A stretch of 64,000 nt of DNA from Bacteroidetes bacterium UBA7662. GTDB lineage: Bacteria > Bacteroidota > Bacteroidia > UBA7662. Of this stretch, positions 17,346 to 24,424 are shown in pieces; the stretch's first letter is position 1; each line of letters begins with the position of its first letter. Both the position numbers and the translations under genes were made by a program. The notes under the pieces were generated by a model. That model searched no databases. It was not told the DNA's origin and saw only the letters and a program-made list of their open reading frames with translations. Where the stretch lies: the NCBI GenBank assembly GCA_002483345.1, contig DLHS01000007.1, forward strand, positions 124,001-188,000, written 5' to 3'.

Positions 17346-19310
17346 TTATTTGGGCAGGATGCTGTTGAGGGTTTCCTGATTCACCACCACTTTGTATCTG
17401 GCAGAAAGCTCCTCGAGCCAGGTTTTTTCCAGATAATTCTGATAATCGGAAGTGGCAAGCCCCCTGATTTCGTTCAGTTCTTTAGGACCGGCAGCTAAAA
17501 TGCTTTTGGTGCGCACAATGTAGACGGCATTGTTATGCTGGATGTTGTCGCTCAGCCCTACTTTCCAGCCTGCCTTGTCGACAACCTCGTTGACGCCCTG
17601 CTCGTATTTGCCACTGCTGATTTTTACGTTCAGGGGATTGTCTTCATTCATGATTTTTACGATGACGTCGTCGGTATTTTTCTTCTTCCCAAGCAGTTTA
17701 CGGCCTTTCGCGGCCTGCGCTGCATTGGCAAACTGGTAGATGGTTACATCGGCCCGTTCTTTCCACATATATTGCTGCTGGTTGGCGGCAAACCAGCTTC
17801 TGATACCGTCGGTATCATTCACGGCTTTGGACCAAACAAGCTGGTCTGTCAGGTCAAACAGCAATATACCTTCGCGATATTCTTTCAACAGGGCCCGGAA
17901 ATCAGGATATTTCTGCTCCAGGCGGCTGTCTTCGTAAGCAAGTATATTTTCTTCCACCCACTTGTCGTAGGTTTTACCCAGGTAGATACCCAGGTCGCTG
18001 CCACCGCTGGCATGCTGGTTGGCCTGGAGGTAACGTGCCAGTTCAGATTGTTTGAAGCTTCTTTCCCCGAAACTCATCACCACCAGGTCTTTTTTCCAGC
18101 TGCTGTCGGCTACCCATTTCCCTTCCTTGTAGAGACTGTCAACCACCTTGGCATACACTGCCTGACGGGCTTTTGCGTCTTCTTTGAAATTGTATTCTAC
18201 TTTCAGCTTGGCGATGAGATTGCTCTTATAAAGATTGGCACGGCTGTCGCGGTTGATTTTGGCTTCGATATCGCCTTTGACTTTTTCAAATGGCATTACA
18301 CCCCGACGCTCCAGGCGTTTGATGATGTGCCAGCCGTAGGGTGTCTGAACGGGTTCAGAGATATCGCCGTCTTTGGCAAGCGCAAAAGCAGTGGCCTCAA
18401 ACATGGGAACCATCCGGCCGGTACCAAACCAGGGCAATACTCCTTGCTGGTTCTGGGTGCTGGGGTCTTCGCTGTACTGGGCTACCAGCGCCTCGAAGTT
18501 TTCGCCGTTTTTAATCTTTTTATGGATTTCAAAAATCCTTTTTTTAGTGTTTTCACGGATTGAATCGCTGTCTGTGTTGCGGGTAAGCAACATCAGGTGG
18601 GCAGTGTGAATTTCCCCTACAGCCGGGCGGTTATCGTGTACTTTCAGTACATGGTATCCGAATTGGGTGCGGAATGGCTTGCTGAATTCACCGACAGCTG
18701 TTTTGAAGGCATTTTCTTCAAAGGCATAAATCATGCGGAAGGCACTGAAATAGCCTAAATCACCCTGGTTTTCCTTGGCAGAAGGGTCTTCCGAAACCTC
18801 CTGAGCCAGTTTGTTGAAATCTTCACCCTTTTGCAGGCGCTGGTAAATAGCTGTAATCTTTTTGAATGCCTCCAGGCTGTCTTTAGGGGAGGCGTTTTCT
18901 GCCAGCTTTACCATGATATGGCTGGCACGTACTTCCCGGGTCATGCGGTCATAGGCCTCTTTCACAAGTTGCTGAGAGGTTTCTTTATCACGGAGATAAG
19001 GCTGAGCAAGCTGATTCCGGTAATTATCGAGTTCCTTGCGGAATTTTTCCGACGTATCCAGCCCACGGTTGTAGGCCTCCTGTACTTTCAGCTTAAACTT
19101 GATGTACAAATCAAGGTATTCCCTTACATCAGCCGCTGTGGGCTTCTGCTGGTTGTAGTTGTTTTTATTGAAAACGGTTTGAAATTCCTCCACGCCAACC
19201 GCACGGCCATCAACGCTGAACAGGACCCGGTCACCGGCTGTTTGGGCAAATCCCATGGATGAGCAAAGCAGGCTCAGAGAGCACAAAGAGTAGAACAGTA
19301 TTTTTTTCAT
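17346..19310 (-). CDS. Large periplasmic peptidyl-prolyl isomerase with two parvulin domains
   Basis: This is a foldase of 654 residues with a signal peptide (MKKILFYSLCSLSLLCSSMGFAQ), so it is exported. An N-terminal SurA-like chaperone part (VLFSVDGRAVGVEEFQTVFNK) precedes parvulin domain 1 (about 130-230, RASHIMVKLAE...GYFSAFRMIYAFEENAF...FGYHVLKVHDNR). Parvulin domain 2 follows (about 234-335, IHTAHLMLLTR...GVLPWFGTGRMVPMFE...YGWHIIKRLERRG). The 300-residue C-terminal part has no recognised domain. It is the first gene of a run of three foldase genes. Confidence 0.88.
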   Translation of the reverse strand: MKKILFYSLCSLSLLCSSMGFAQTAGDRVLFSVDGRAVGVEEFQTVFNKNNYNQQKPTAADVREYLDLYIKFKLKVQEAYNRGLDTSEKFRKELDNYRNQLAQPYLRDKETSQQLVKEAYDRMTREVRASHIMVKLAENASPKDSLEAFKKITAIYQRLQKGEDFNKLAQEVSEDPSAKENQGDLGYFSAFRMIYAFEENAFKTAVGEFSKPFRTQFGYHVLKVHDNRPAVGEIHTAHLMLLTRNTDSDSIRENTKKRIFEIHKKIKNGENFEALVAQYSEDPSTQNQQGVLPWFGTGRMVPMFEATAFALAKDGDISEPVQTPYGWHIIKRLERRGVMPFEKVKGDIEAKINRDSRANLYKSNLIAKLKVEYNFKEDAKARQAVYAKVVDSLYKEGKWVADSSWKKDLVVMSFGERSFKQSELARYLQANQHASGGSDLGIYLGKTYDKWVEENILAYEDSRLEQKYPDFRALLKEYREGILLFDLTDQLVWSKAVNDTDGIRSWFAANQQQYMWKERADVTIYQFANAAQAAKGRKLLGKKKNTDDVIVKIMNEDNPLNVKISSGKYEQGVNEVVDKAGWKVGLSDNIQHNNAVYIVRTKSILAAGPKELNEIRGLATSDYQNYLEKTWLEELSARYKVVVNQETLNSILPK

Positions 19311-19394
19311 ATGCCTTGTTTTAAATCACGCAACTTTTATCGCAGCCCTGCAAAAATAAAGATTAAGTGATAGTTGCAGCTTAGCTTGTGTATT

Positions 19395-20084
19395 ATGCTC
19401 GCACATGCCACCGCTTTTATCGATTTACTTTTCCCCCGTCTGTGCCAGGCCTGCAGTTGTCACCTGCTCAGGCACGAACAACTCATCTGCCAGCGGTGCC
19501 AATACAGACTTCCCCGTACCGCCTTTCACGATATGGCCGGAAATCCGGTAGAAAGGCTTTTTTACGGCCGGTATCAGCCGGCAGCAGTCACCTCATTTCT
19601 CTATTTTACCAAGGCTGGCATTGTCCAGCAGGCGCTCCACAATCTCAAGTATAACGGTGCGAAAGAGGTTGGATTATACCTTGGCACACGCTTCGGGGAA
19701 GAATTAAAAGCTTCCGAACGTTTCGCCACAATCGACGCGGTTGTGCCGGTTCCGCTCCACTGGAAAAAGCAACGGCTGAGAGGTTATAACCAAAGCGACC
19801 TCATTGCCCAGGGAATCGCACAGGGCCTGGGGACAAGCCTGCGCCGGGATTTGCTACGCCGCGGGCTGGATACAACCACTCAAACCAAAAAGGGCAGACT
19901 TGAACGCTGGGAGAATGTGGCAGAGGCTTTTCTCCCCTCCGATCAAAGGCTTCCGGGACGGAAATTATTGCTGGTAGACGATGTGCTTACAACAGGTGCC
20001 ACGCTCGAAGCCTGTGCGAGGGCGTTGGAAAAAGTATGTGGACAGCCGGTGTATATGGCCACACTGGCGTGTGCGGTGCGTTGA
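19395..20084 (+). CDS. comF: ComF-family amidophosphoribosyltransferase-like protein
   Basis: This is a cytoplasmic phosphoribosyltransferase-fold protein related to the competence protein ComF/GntX. An N-terminal zinc-binding segment has two CxxC pairs (CQAC and CQRC). The PRPP-binding loop is LLLVDDVLTTGATLEAC near the C-terminus. VPVPLHWKKQRLRGYNQSDLIAQGIA is the other conserved block. ATG 19395 (MLAHATAFIDLLFPRLC) is chosen over a TTG 21 nt upstream. The length is 229 residues. The stop is immediately followed by repeat copy B. Its role in DNA uptake is known only in some species. Confidence 0.9.
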   Translation: MLAHATAFIDLLFPRLCQACSCHLLRHEQLICQRCQYRLPRTAFHDMAGNPVERLFYGRYQPAAVTSFLYFTKAGIVQQALHNLKYNGAKEVGLYLGTRFGEELKASERFATIDAVVPVPLHWKKQRLRGYNQSDLIAQGIAQGLGTSLRRDLLRRGLDTTTQTKKGRLERWENVAEAFLPSDQRLPGRKLLLVDDVLTTGATLEACARALEKVCGQPVYMATLACAVR

Positions 20085-20087
20085 TTT

Positions 20088-20224
20088 CAGACATTGAGAT
20101 TTCGAGAGGCGAGAGGCGAGACTTTGGCCGCTGCGCGGCATTGCCTGTCTGGCAACAGTACGGATATGTGCTGCTGAAAGCGCCGCAGGCGCAAAAAGTC
20201 TCGCCTCTCGAAATCTCAATGTCT
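20088..20224. repeat. Dispersed inverted-repeat element, copy B
   Basis: This 137-bp element fills the gap between convergent comF and a lipoprotein gene. The terminal inverted repeat is perfect for 26 bp (20090-20115 against 20199-20224), starting AGACATTGAGATTTCGAGAG. The left arm has one extra GCGAGAG unit. Internal hairpins are GCCGC-TGC-GCGGC (20127-20139) and GCGCC-GCA-GGCGC (20180-20192). It starts 3 nt after the comF stop and ends 6 nt from the lipoprotein stop, so it could act as a two-way transcript end or mRNA stabiliser. Confidence 0.9.
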
Positions 20225-20230
20225 AAAAGC

Positions 20231-20578
20231 TCAATCGATGGGATTTCTTGGTTTCCAGAGCAACATGCCATGTTTCCTTTTTTTGTAGAAACGGTTACAC
20301 CTACCATCACCTTTGCCCGTGATACCACCCCCCGGCCTGCAAAGCAATTTGCCACTTTCACTGTAGAGCTCCGACATACGGTCGCAACAGCCTGGTAAAA
20401 ACAGATAAACTGTCTGACCCCGGTATTTATAGGCCCAGACCTCCGTATAGCTGTCTGGATTCCGTTCCGCTACGATGATTTTCTCGTGCAGCCATTTGGG
20501 CAGGTATATCCGGTCTTTTGATGCCGCACAACCTGTGAGCATGGCAAAAAGCAGTAATAACAGTATGTTACGCGCCAT
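20231..20578 (-). CDS. Small lipoprotein in the ECF sigma operon
   Basis: This is a 115-residue lipoprotein with signal and lipobox LLLLLFAMLTGC (Cys16). The mature part contains WAYKYRGQTVYLFLPGCCDRMSELYSESGKLLCRPGGGITGKGDG, with a vicinal Cys-Cys-Asp motif and a Gly-rich segment. This resembles a family of small Bacteroidota lipoproteins of unknown function (I suspect DUF6970, unverified). ATG 20578 is chosen because it gives a proper lipoprotein signal. It overlaps the anti-sigma gene by 11 nt and is the third gene of the sigma operon. Repeat copy B lies just after its stop. Confidence 0.78.
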   Translation of the reverse strand: MARNILLLLLFAMLTGCAASKDRIYLPKWLHEKIIVAERNPDSYTEVWAYKYRGQTVYLFLPGCCDRMSELYSESGKLLCRPGGGITGKGDGRCNRFYKKRKHGMLLWKPRNPID

Positions 20579-21038
20579 GCAGCCAGCGACGGTGTTGGAG
20601 ATAACGATCAATGAGCAACAGGATGAGAAAACCATTCAGACACAGCATGCTCATCAACAAGGTCTGACTTTCCGGCAGCGGCAGATTGTTTGTATTCAAA
20701 CCTGGCAGATTATTTTGCTGTAACCAATACGCAAGGCCGGTAAGGCCGCCGGTTGCTATCATCAAAATATTCAACAGTCTTCCGGAGGAAGCCGTCAACG
20801 GGTTTTTTTGTTGCTTCAAAGGTATTTTTGCCAGGACAGCAGCTTCGAAATTTTCCGGGAGCGACGCAGCGAGTTTGTCATCCGACAGCAACTGATGCAC
20901 CGAGCGGTATCGTTGCAGCTGCTCCGCCAGCGCCGGTTCTTTTGCCAGCCGGGTCTCCAGCGCCAGTCGGGCTTTGGCGTCAAGCTGGTTGTCGAGATAA
21001 TCCCAGAGAAGTTGTTGATCGGATGCTTGAATCATCAT
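20568..21038 (-). CDS. Putative membrane anti-sigma factor
   Basis: The protein has 156 residues. The N-terminal part (LWDYLDNQLDAKARLALETRLAKEPALAEQLQRYRSVHQLL) resembles the cytoplasmic sigma-binding helical domain of anti-sigma factors, but lacks the zinc-binding HxxxCxxC set. Two membrane helices follow: about 88-106 (LLNILMIATGGLTGLAYWL) and 125-146 (LLMSMLCLNGFLILLLIDRYL). It overlaps the upstream sigma gene by 4 nt, which favours stoichiometric production of a sigma/anti-sigma pair. The functional call rests on context and the N-terminal pattern. Confidence 0.75.
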   Translation of the reverse strand: MMIQASDQQLLWDYLDNQLDAKARLALETRLAKEPALAEQLQRYRSVHQLLSDDKLAASLPENFEAAVLAKIPLKQQKNPLTASSGRLLNILMIATGGLTGLAYWLQQNNLPGLNTNNLPLPESQTLLMSMLCLNGFLILLLIDRYLQHRRWLHGA

Positions 21039-21595
21039 CGTAAAGCTAAGGATGGATCTAATATGGCTGCCAATTTTTGTCTTGCCCGGAAAAGCCGCAC
21101 CTTGATGGTGTTGCTGCTGATGCCGGTAATCTGTTCAATTTCCTGCAGTTGCTGTTCGCCGAGGTAAAAGAGCTCTATCAGCAAACCATCGGTAGGGTTC
21201 AGTTGTGCAATGGCTTCGTGCAGCTGGCTGAAACGTTCCTGTTGATGCAAGGCGTGGTCTGTCTGGAAGTCTGACACAACCGGTAATTCACCTGGCTCAT
21301 CCAATGACAGCATAGGTAGTCGCTTTTTTCTCCTGAAAGAAACAGCGGTATTAAAAACAATGCGGTACAGCCAGGTTGAAAAGCGGGCATCACCCTCAAA
21401 GCGGTCAATCGAACGCATGGCTTTCACCAAGGCATCCTGCGCCACTTCTTCCGCATCGTGGTGATGGCCGATGAATTTGAGCGACAGTGAAAAAACCAGC
21501 CGTTGGTGTTTACGAACCAGCCGCTCCACAGCAAGCCGGTCGCCGTTTTGTGCGCGTACAACCAACAACCGATCCTCTTCCTGTGAATTCATCAT
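21035..21595 (-). CDS. ECF-type RNA polymerase sigma factor
   Basis: This is a 186-residue sigma-70 family factor of the extracytoplasmic-function group. Region 2 is RLVRKHQRLVFSLSLKFIGHHHDAEEVAQDALVKAMRSIDRFEGDARFSTWLYRIVFNTAV. Region 4 is IAQLNPTDGLLIELFYLGEQQLQEIEQITGISSNTIKVRLFRARQKL, with a helix-turn-helix. Regions 1.1 and 3 are absent, as expected. It starts at ATG 21595, only about 10 nt after a matching promoter, so the message may be almost leaderless. An ATG at 21592 follows directly. It heads the sigma/anti-sigma/lipoprotein operon. Confidence 0.92.
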   Translation of the reverse strand: MMNSQEEDRLLVVRAQNGDRLAVERLVRKHQRLVFSLSLKFIGHHHDAEEVAQDALVKAMRSIDRFEGDARFSTWLYRIVFNTAVSFRRKKRLPMLSLDEPGELPVVSDFQTDHALHQQERFSQLHEAIAQLNPTDGLLIELFYLGEQQLQEIEQITGISSNTIKVRLFRARQKLAAILDPSLALR

Positions 21596-21603
21596 CGACT
21601 CTG

Positions 21604-21630
21604 ACGCTGCCTTAGGCAGGTGGGTTACAG
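21604..21630 (-). promoter_or_regulatory. Candidate ECF-dependent promoter of the sigma operon
   Basis: On the minus strand TGTAACC (21630-21624) is separated by exactly 16 nt from CGTC (21607-21604). This fits the SigW/SigX/SigM style of ECF promoter (TGwAAC-N16/17-CGTC). The spacer contains the palindrome CTGCC-TTA-GGCAG (21608-21620). The same two boxes with the same spacing face the divergent gene, which supports autoregulation by this sigma factor. Confidence 0.7.
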
Positions 21631-21694
21631 CAAACTACAAAAAAAAGTAAAAGGCATCCGAAAAGAACGGCATTTCACTTTTTTTCAACTCATT

Positions 21695-21721
21695 TGTAAC
21701 CTGATAAGTCTGCCCGGCGTC
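21695..21721 (+). promoter_or_regulatory. Candidate ECF-dependent promoter of the divergent membrane protein gene
   Basis: TGTAACC (21695-21701), a 16-nt spacer and CGTC (21718-21721) precede the ATG at 21748 by 26 nt. The layout is identical to the sigma operon promoter on the other strand. The two promoters lie 64 bp apart and point away from each other. Confidence 0.7.
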
Positions 21722-21747
21722 ATAGGGTCAGTTAAACAAAATTTGCC

Positions 21748-22119
21748 ATGTCCAATCCCATGCACGAGAACATTGTCCCCATCGTCCTTTTTCTGACAGC
21801 CTGCACAGCTGCCATCTCCTACCGTTACCTGGCGCACAAGGAACGGATAGCACTCATTGAACGCGGAATGGACCCGCTCCCCACCCGGAAAACATCCTAC
21901 GGCGCCAGTTTTAATGTGTTGAAAGTTGCTTTTCTGGCAATCGGCATCGGCATCGGGGTTGTGGTAGGTGGCTTCCTCGAGAATGTTATCACCGGAAATC
22001 CCGTGATCGGCTATTTTGCCTCCATACTGCTTGCTGGTGGTTTTTCACTCATCGCCTACTACCAGTTTGAACGCAAGGAACTTGCCAGGCTGGAAAAACA
22101 GCACCGGAACGAAGCATAA
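21748..22119 (+). CDS. DUF6249-like small membrane protein, probable ECF target
   Basis: This is a 123-residue membrane protein with three hydrophobic segments: about 9-27 (IVPIVLFLTACTAAISYRY), 53-76 (VLKVAFLAIGIGIGVVVGGFLENV) and 84-103 (VIGYFASILLAGGFSLIAYY). A conserved cytoplasmic stretch, HKERIALIERGMDPLP, lies between the first two and is typical of DUF6249 proteins in this phylum. The charged tail is FERKELARLEKQ. No catalytic residues are evident. It is divergent from the ECF sigma gene and shares its promoter type, so it may be part of an envelope-stress response. Its function is unknown. Confidence 0.8.
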   Translation: MSNPMHENIVPIVLFLTACTAAISYRYLAHKERIALIERGMDPLPTRKTSYGASFNVLKVAFLAIGIGIGVVVGGFLENVITGNPVIGYFASILLAGGFSLIAYYQFERKELARLEKQHRNEA

Positions 22120-22136
22120 GCTACCCGTGACCGACA

Positions 22137-22164
22137 AAAGCGCCTGGCAGATGCCGGGCGTTTT
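22137..22164. terminator. Bidirectional terminator hairpin
   Basis: A 12-bp stem with two G-U pairs (22137-22148 with 22153-22164, core GCGCCTGGC/GCCGGGCGT) has the loop AGAT. It is flanked by A-rich sequence on the left and T-rich sequence on the right. It lies between the convergent DUF6249-like and NDH-2 genes and touches the NDH-2 stop codon. Confidence 0.75.
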
Positions 22165-23437
22165 ACTTTTTGAAAGGCCGGATGATCAGTCGCAAAGCCC
22201 TGTCGAAACTGATGTAGTTCCAGAACCAGTCGACAAATACCACCATGCGGTTACGGAAACCTACAATCGACATTAAATGCACAAACATCCACACAAACCA
22301 GGCGAAAAAACCCTGAAAACGTAACCGGTGGATGTCGACCACGGCCCTGTTACGACCAATGGTGGCCATAGTGCCTTTGTCGAAGTAACGGAAAGGTTTG
22401 AGAGCCCTGCCCTGGCTTTCCCGGCGCAGATTGTTTACCAGGTTCCCGGCCTGCTGTATGGCCACCGGGGCTACCATCGGATGTCCGTTCGGATATTTTT
22501 CGGTTTGCATCAGGGCAATATCCCCTACTGCATAAATGTTTGGAAAATCGAGCGACTGGTGAAATTCATTTACCACCAGTCTGCCACCCCGGCCAATGGC
22601 ATGTTCCGGAAAGCCTTCCGGCAAAGCACCGATTACACCGGCAGTCCAGATAAGTGTTTTGGTTGCGATGGTTTTGGTGCCGGAAAAGCTGACCGTATCT
22701 CCGTCATAATCTTTTACCGGGGCATTGAGCCACACGTTTACGTCCAGTTCCTTGAGGAATTTTAGTGCTTTTTCCGAGGCTTGCGCCGACATACCTGCCA
22801 AAACCCTGGGACCGGCTTCAATCAGGTGAATCTGCATTCGCCGGATGTCGAGTTCCGGATAATCGCGCGGAAGGACATGTTTTTTAAGTTCGCCTAAGGC
22901 ACCGGCTGTTTCAACGCCTGTCGGGCCTCCGCCAACGACCACGAAGGTGATGAGCCGCTCCCGTTGGTCGAGATCAGATGTAAGCAATGCTTCCTCAAAA
23001 TGCTGGAGGATAAGGCTCCGCAGGTCCAGTGCCTGTGGTACGGTTTTCATACGCATCGCGAATTCGGGGAGATGCTGTTGCCCGAAAAAATTGGTTTTAC
23101 TGCCGGTAGCCAATATCAGCTTATCGTAGCGCAGACTGCCGATGTTGGTGCTGATTTCCTGGTTTTCGATCGAAATGCCGGTCACTTCTGCCATCCGGAG
23201 GATGACCCAGGGGCGCCTTTTGATAAATTTCCGCAAGGGATGAGCGATGGAACCCGGTTCCAGCCCGCCGGTGGCTACCTGATATAAAAGCGGTTGAAAG
23301 GTGTGGTAATTGTGGCGGTCAAGTAAAACAATCTGGTAGTCTTCAGGATTGATTTTACGGGCAAGGATGAGGCCAGCGAAGCCTGCTCCAAGAATGACCA
23401 GTCGGGGTTTGTTGGTCTCGGGTATGTTGATCTTCAT
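22163..23437 (-). CDS. ndh: Type II NADH:quinone oxidoreductase (NDH-2)
   Basis: This is a single-subunit, non-pumping FAD enzyme that passes electrons from NADH to quinone at the inner membrane. The FAD-binding motif LGAGFAGLILARKI is at 16-29. The NADH-binding Rossmann motif VVVGGGPTGVETAGALGEL follows at about 166-184. PNIYAVGDIALMQ and the C-terminal membrane-associating helices (FQGFFAWFVWMFVHLMSIVGFRNRMVVFVDWFWNYI) are typical of bacterial NDH-2. At 424 residues it is complete. Divergent from the DUF3108 gene. Confidence 0.92.
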   Translation of the reverse strand: MKINIPETNKPRLVILGAGFAGLILARKINPEDYQIVLLDRHNYHTFQPLLYQVATGGLEPGSIAHPLRKFIKRRPWVILRMAEVTGISIENQEISTNIGSLRYDKLILATGSKTNFFGQQHLPEFAMRMKTVPQALDLRSLILQHFEEALLTSDLDQRERLITFVVVGGGPTGVETAGALGELKKHVLPRDYPELDIRRMQIHLIEAGPRVLAGMSAQASEKALKFLKELDVNVWLNAPVKDYDGDTVSFSGTKTIATKTLIWTAGVIGALPEGFPEHAIGRGGRLVVNEFHQSLDFPNIYAVGDIALMQTEKYPNGHPMVAPVAIQQAGNLVNNLRRESQGRALKPFRYFDKGTMATIGRNRAVVDIHRLRFQGFFAWFVWMFVHLMSIVGFRNRMVVFVDWFWNYISFDRALRLIIRPFKK

Positions 23438-23545
23438 GGCAGATCGATAGGTGGGTGCAAAACTCGTGAATTGAACGTTAGTTTATGCAAACAATTCAAT
23501 CGTATATCAGCCTAACAACCATCACTTCGTTTCCGTGCACTTTGT

Positions 23546-23553
23546 TAGATTTG
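23546..23553 (+). promoter_or_regulatory. Bacteroidota-type -7 element (TAGATTTG)
   Basis: TAGATTTG exactly matches the TAnnTTTG consensus of the Bacteroidota primary sigma factor and lies 40 nt before the DUF3108 start codon. No convincing -33 TTTG box at the expected distance stands out. Confidence 0.55.
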
Positions 23554-23593
23554 TAATGGCATTGAAATTGCAGCTATACCCGAAACCGTGTCT

Positions 23594-24418
23594 ATGAAAA
23601 AGTTTGTGTCGTTACTGGTAGTGCTTTGTTGCCTGGGGGCAACTACCCTTCCTTCCGGTGCGCAGGAACCTGAAGCTTTTGACGGGGAGGGTAAAACAGT
23701 AAGTTTCCGGAGAATATCCAATACTGCTTTTCAACCGGGAGAAGTACTGAAATTCCGGCTGCATTATGGTTTTATCAATGCAGGTATTGGTGAATTGCGC
23801 ATCAAGCCGGGAACCGTACACATGGCCAGCAAGGACTGTTACCACATTGTGGCTACCGGCAAGTCCATCAACAGTTTCGACTGGTTTTACAAGGTCAGGG
23901 ACACCTATGAAACCTATGTCGACAAAGAAGCTATCATGCCCTGGGCTTTTGTACGCGATGTATATGAGGGGGGATATACCATGAAAGACTATTACGCTTT
24001 CGATCATTATCAGAAAACGGTGCGTGCCAACGGAGTGAATTACAATATTCCGTTACATACTCAGGATATTGTTTCTTCTTTTTATTACGCCCGCACCATC
24101 GACTTTACCGATGCTAAAAAGGGAGATGTTTTTGAGGTACCTATGTTTCTTGATAAAGAGCTTCATAACTTCAAATTCAGGTTTTTGGGTCGTTTTACGC
24201 TGAAAACAGATGCAGGAACCTTCAAGGTGATGAAGTTTATGCCGGTGGTTATGAAAGGCAGGGTCTTTAAAAATGACGAGGATCTGATCGTATATGTGTC
24301 AGATGACGCCAATAAAATTCCGCTCGAAATCAAAGCCAATATCCTGGTGGGTTCTGTGAGGATGACTTTAACGGGTTATGAAGGCCTCCGGAATCCGATG
24401 ACCTCCCGGATAAAATAA
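23594..24418 (+). CDS. DUF3108 domain-containing exported protein
   Basis: The protein has 274 residues with a signal peptide (MKKFVSLLVVLCCLGATTLPSGAQ). The mature part matches the DUF3108 pattern: AFQPGEVLKFRLHYGFINAGIGELRIK near its start and TYVDKEAIMPWAFVRDVYEGGYT further on. It then has DIVSSFYYARTIDF and a final DDANKIPLEIKANILVGSVRMTLTGYEG. The family is thought to form a periplasmic beta-rich lipid-binding-like fold, with no proven role. ATG 23594 is chosen over a GTG 6 nt upstream. It converges on purD with 6 bp between the stops. Confidence 0.86.
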   Translation: MKKFVSLLVVLCCLGATTLPSGAQEPEAFDGEGKTVSFRRISNTAFQPGEVLKFRLHYGFINAGIGELRIKPGTVHMASKDCYHIVATGKSINSFDWFYKVRDTYETYVDKEAIMPWAFVRDVYEGGYTMKDYYAFDHYQKTVRANGVNYNIPLHTQDIVSSFYYARTIDFTDAKKGDVFEVPMFLDKELHNFKFRFLGRFTLKTDAGTFKVMKFMPVVMKGRVFKNDEDLIVYVSDDANKIPLEIKANILVGSVRMTLTGYEGLRNPMTSRIK

Positions 24419-24424
24419 GGCGGG

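Noticed and set aside
17535..18563. 342-codon plus-strand frame opposite the large foldase gene
   Set aside because: It is antisense to a gene with clear signal peptide and parvulin domains, and its translation has no recognisable domain.
13219..20224. CRISPR array suggested by repeated CGAGAGG units
   Set aside because: The units are heptamers within inverted arms, without regular spacers or cas genes.
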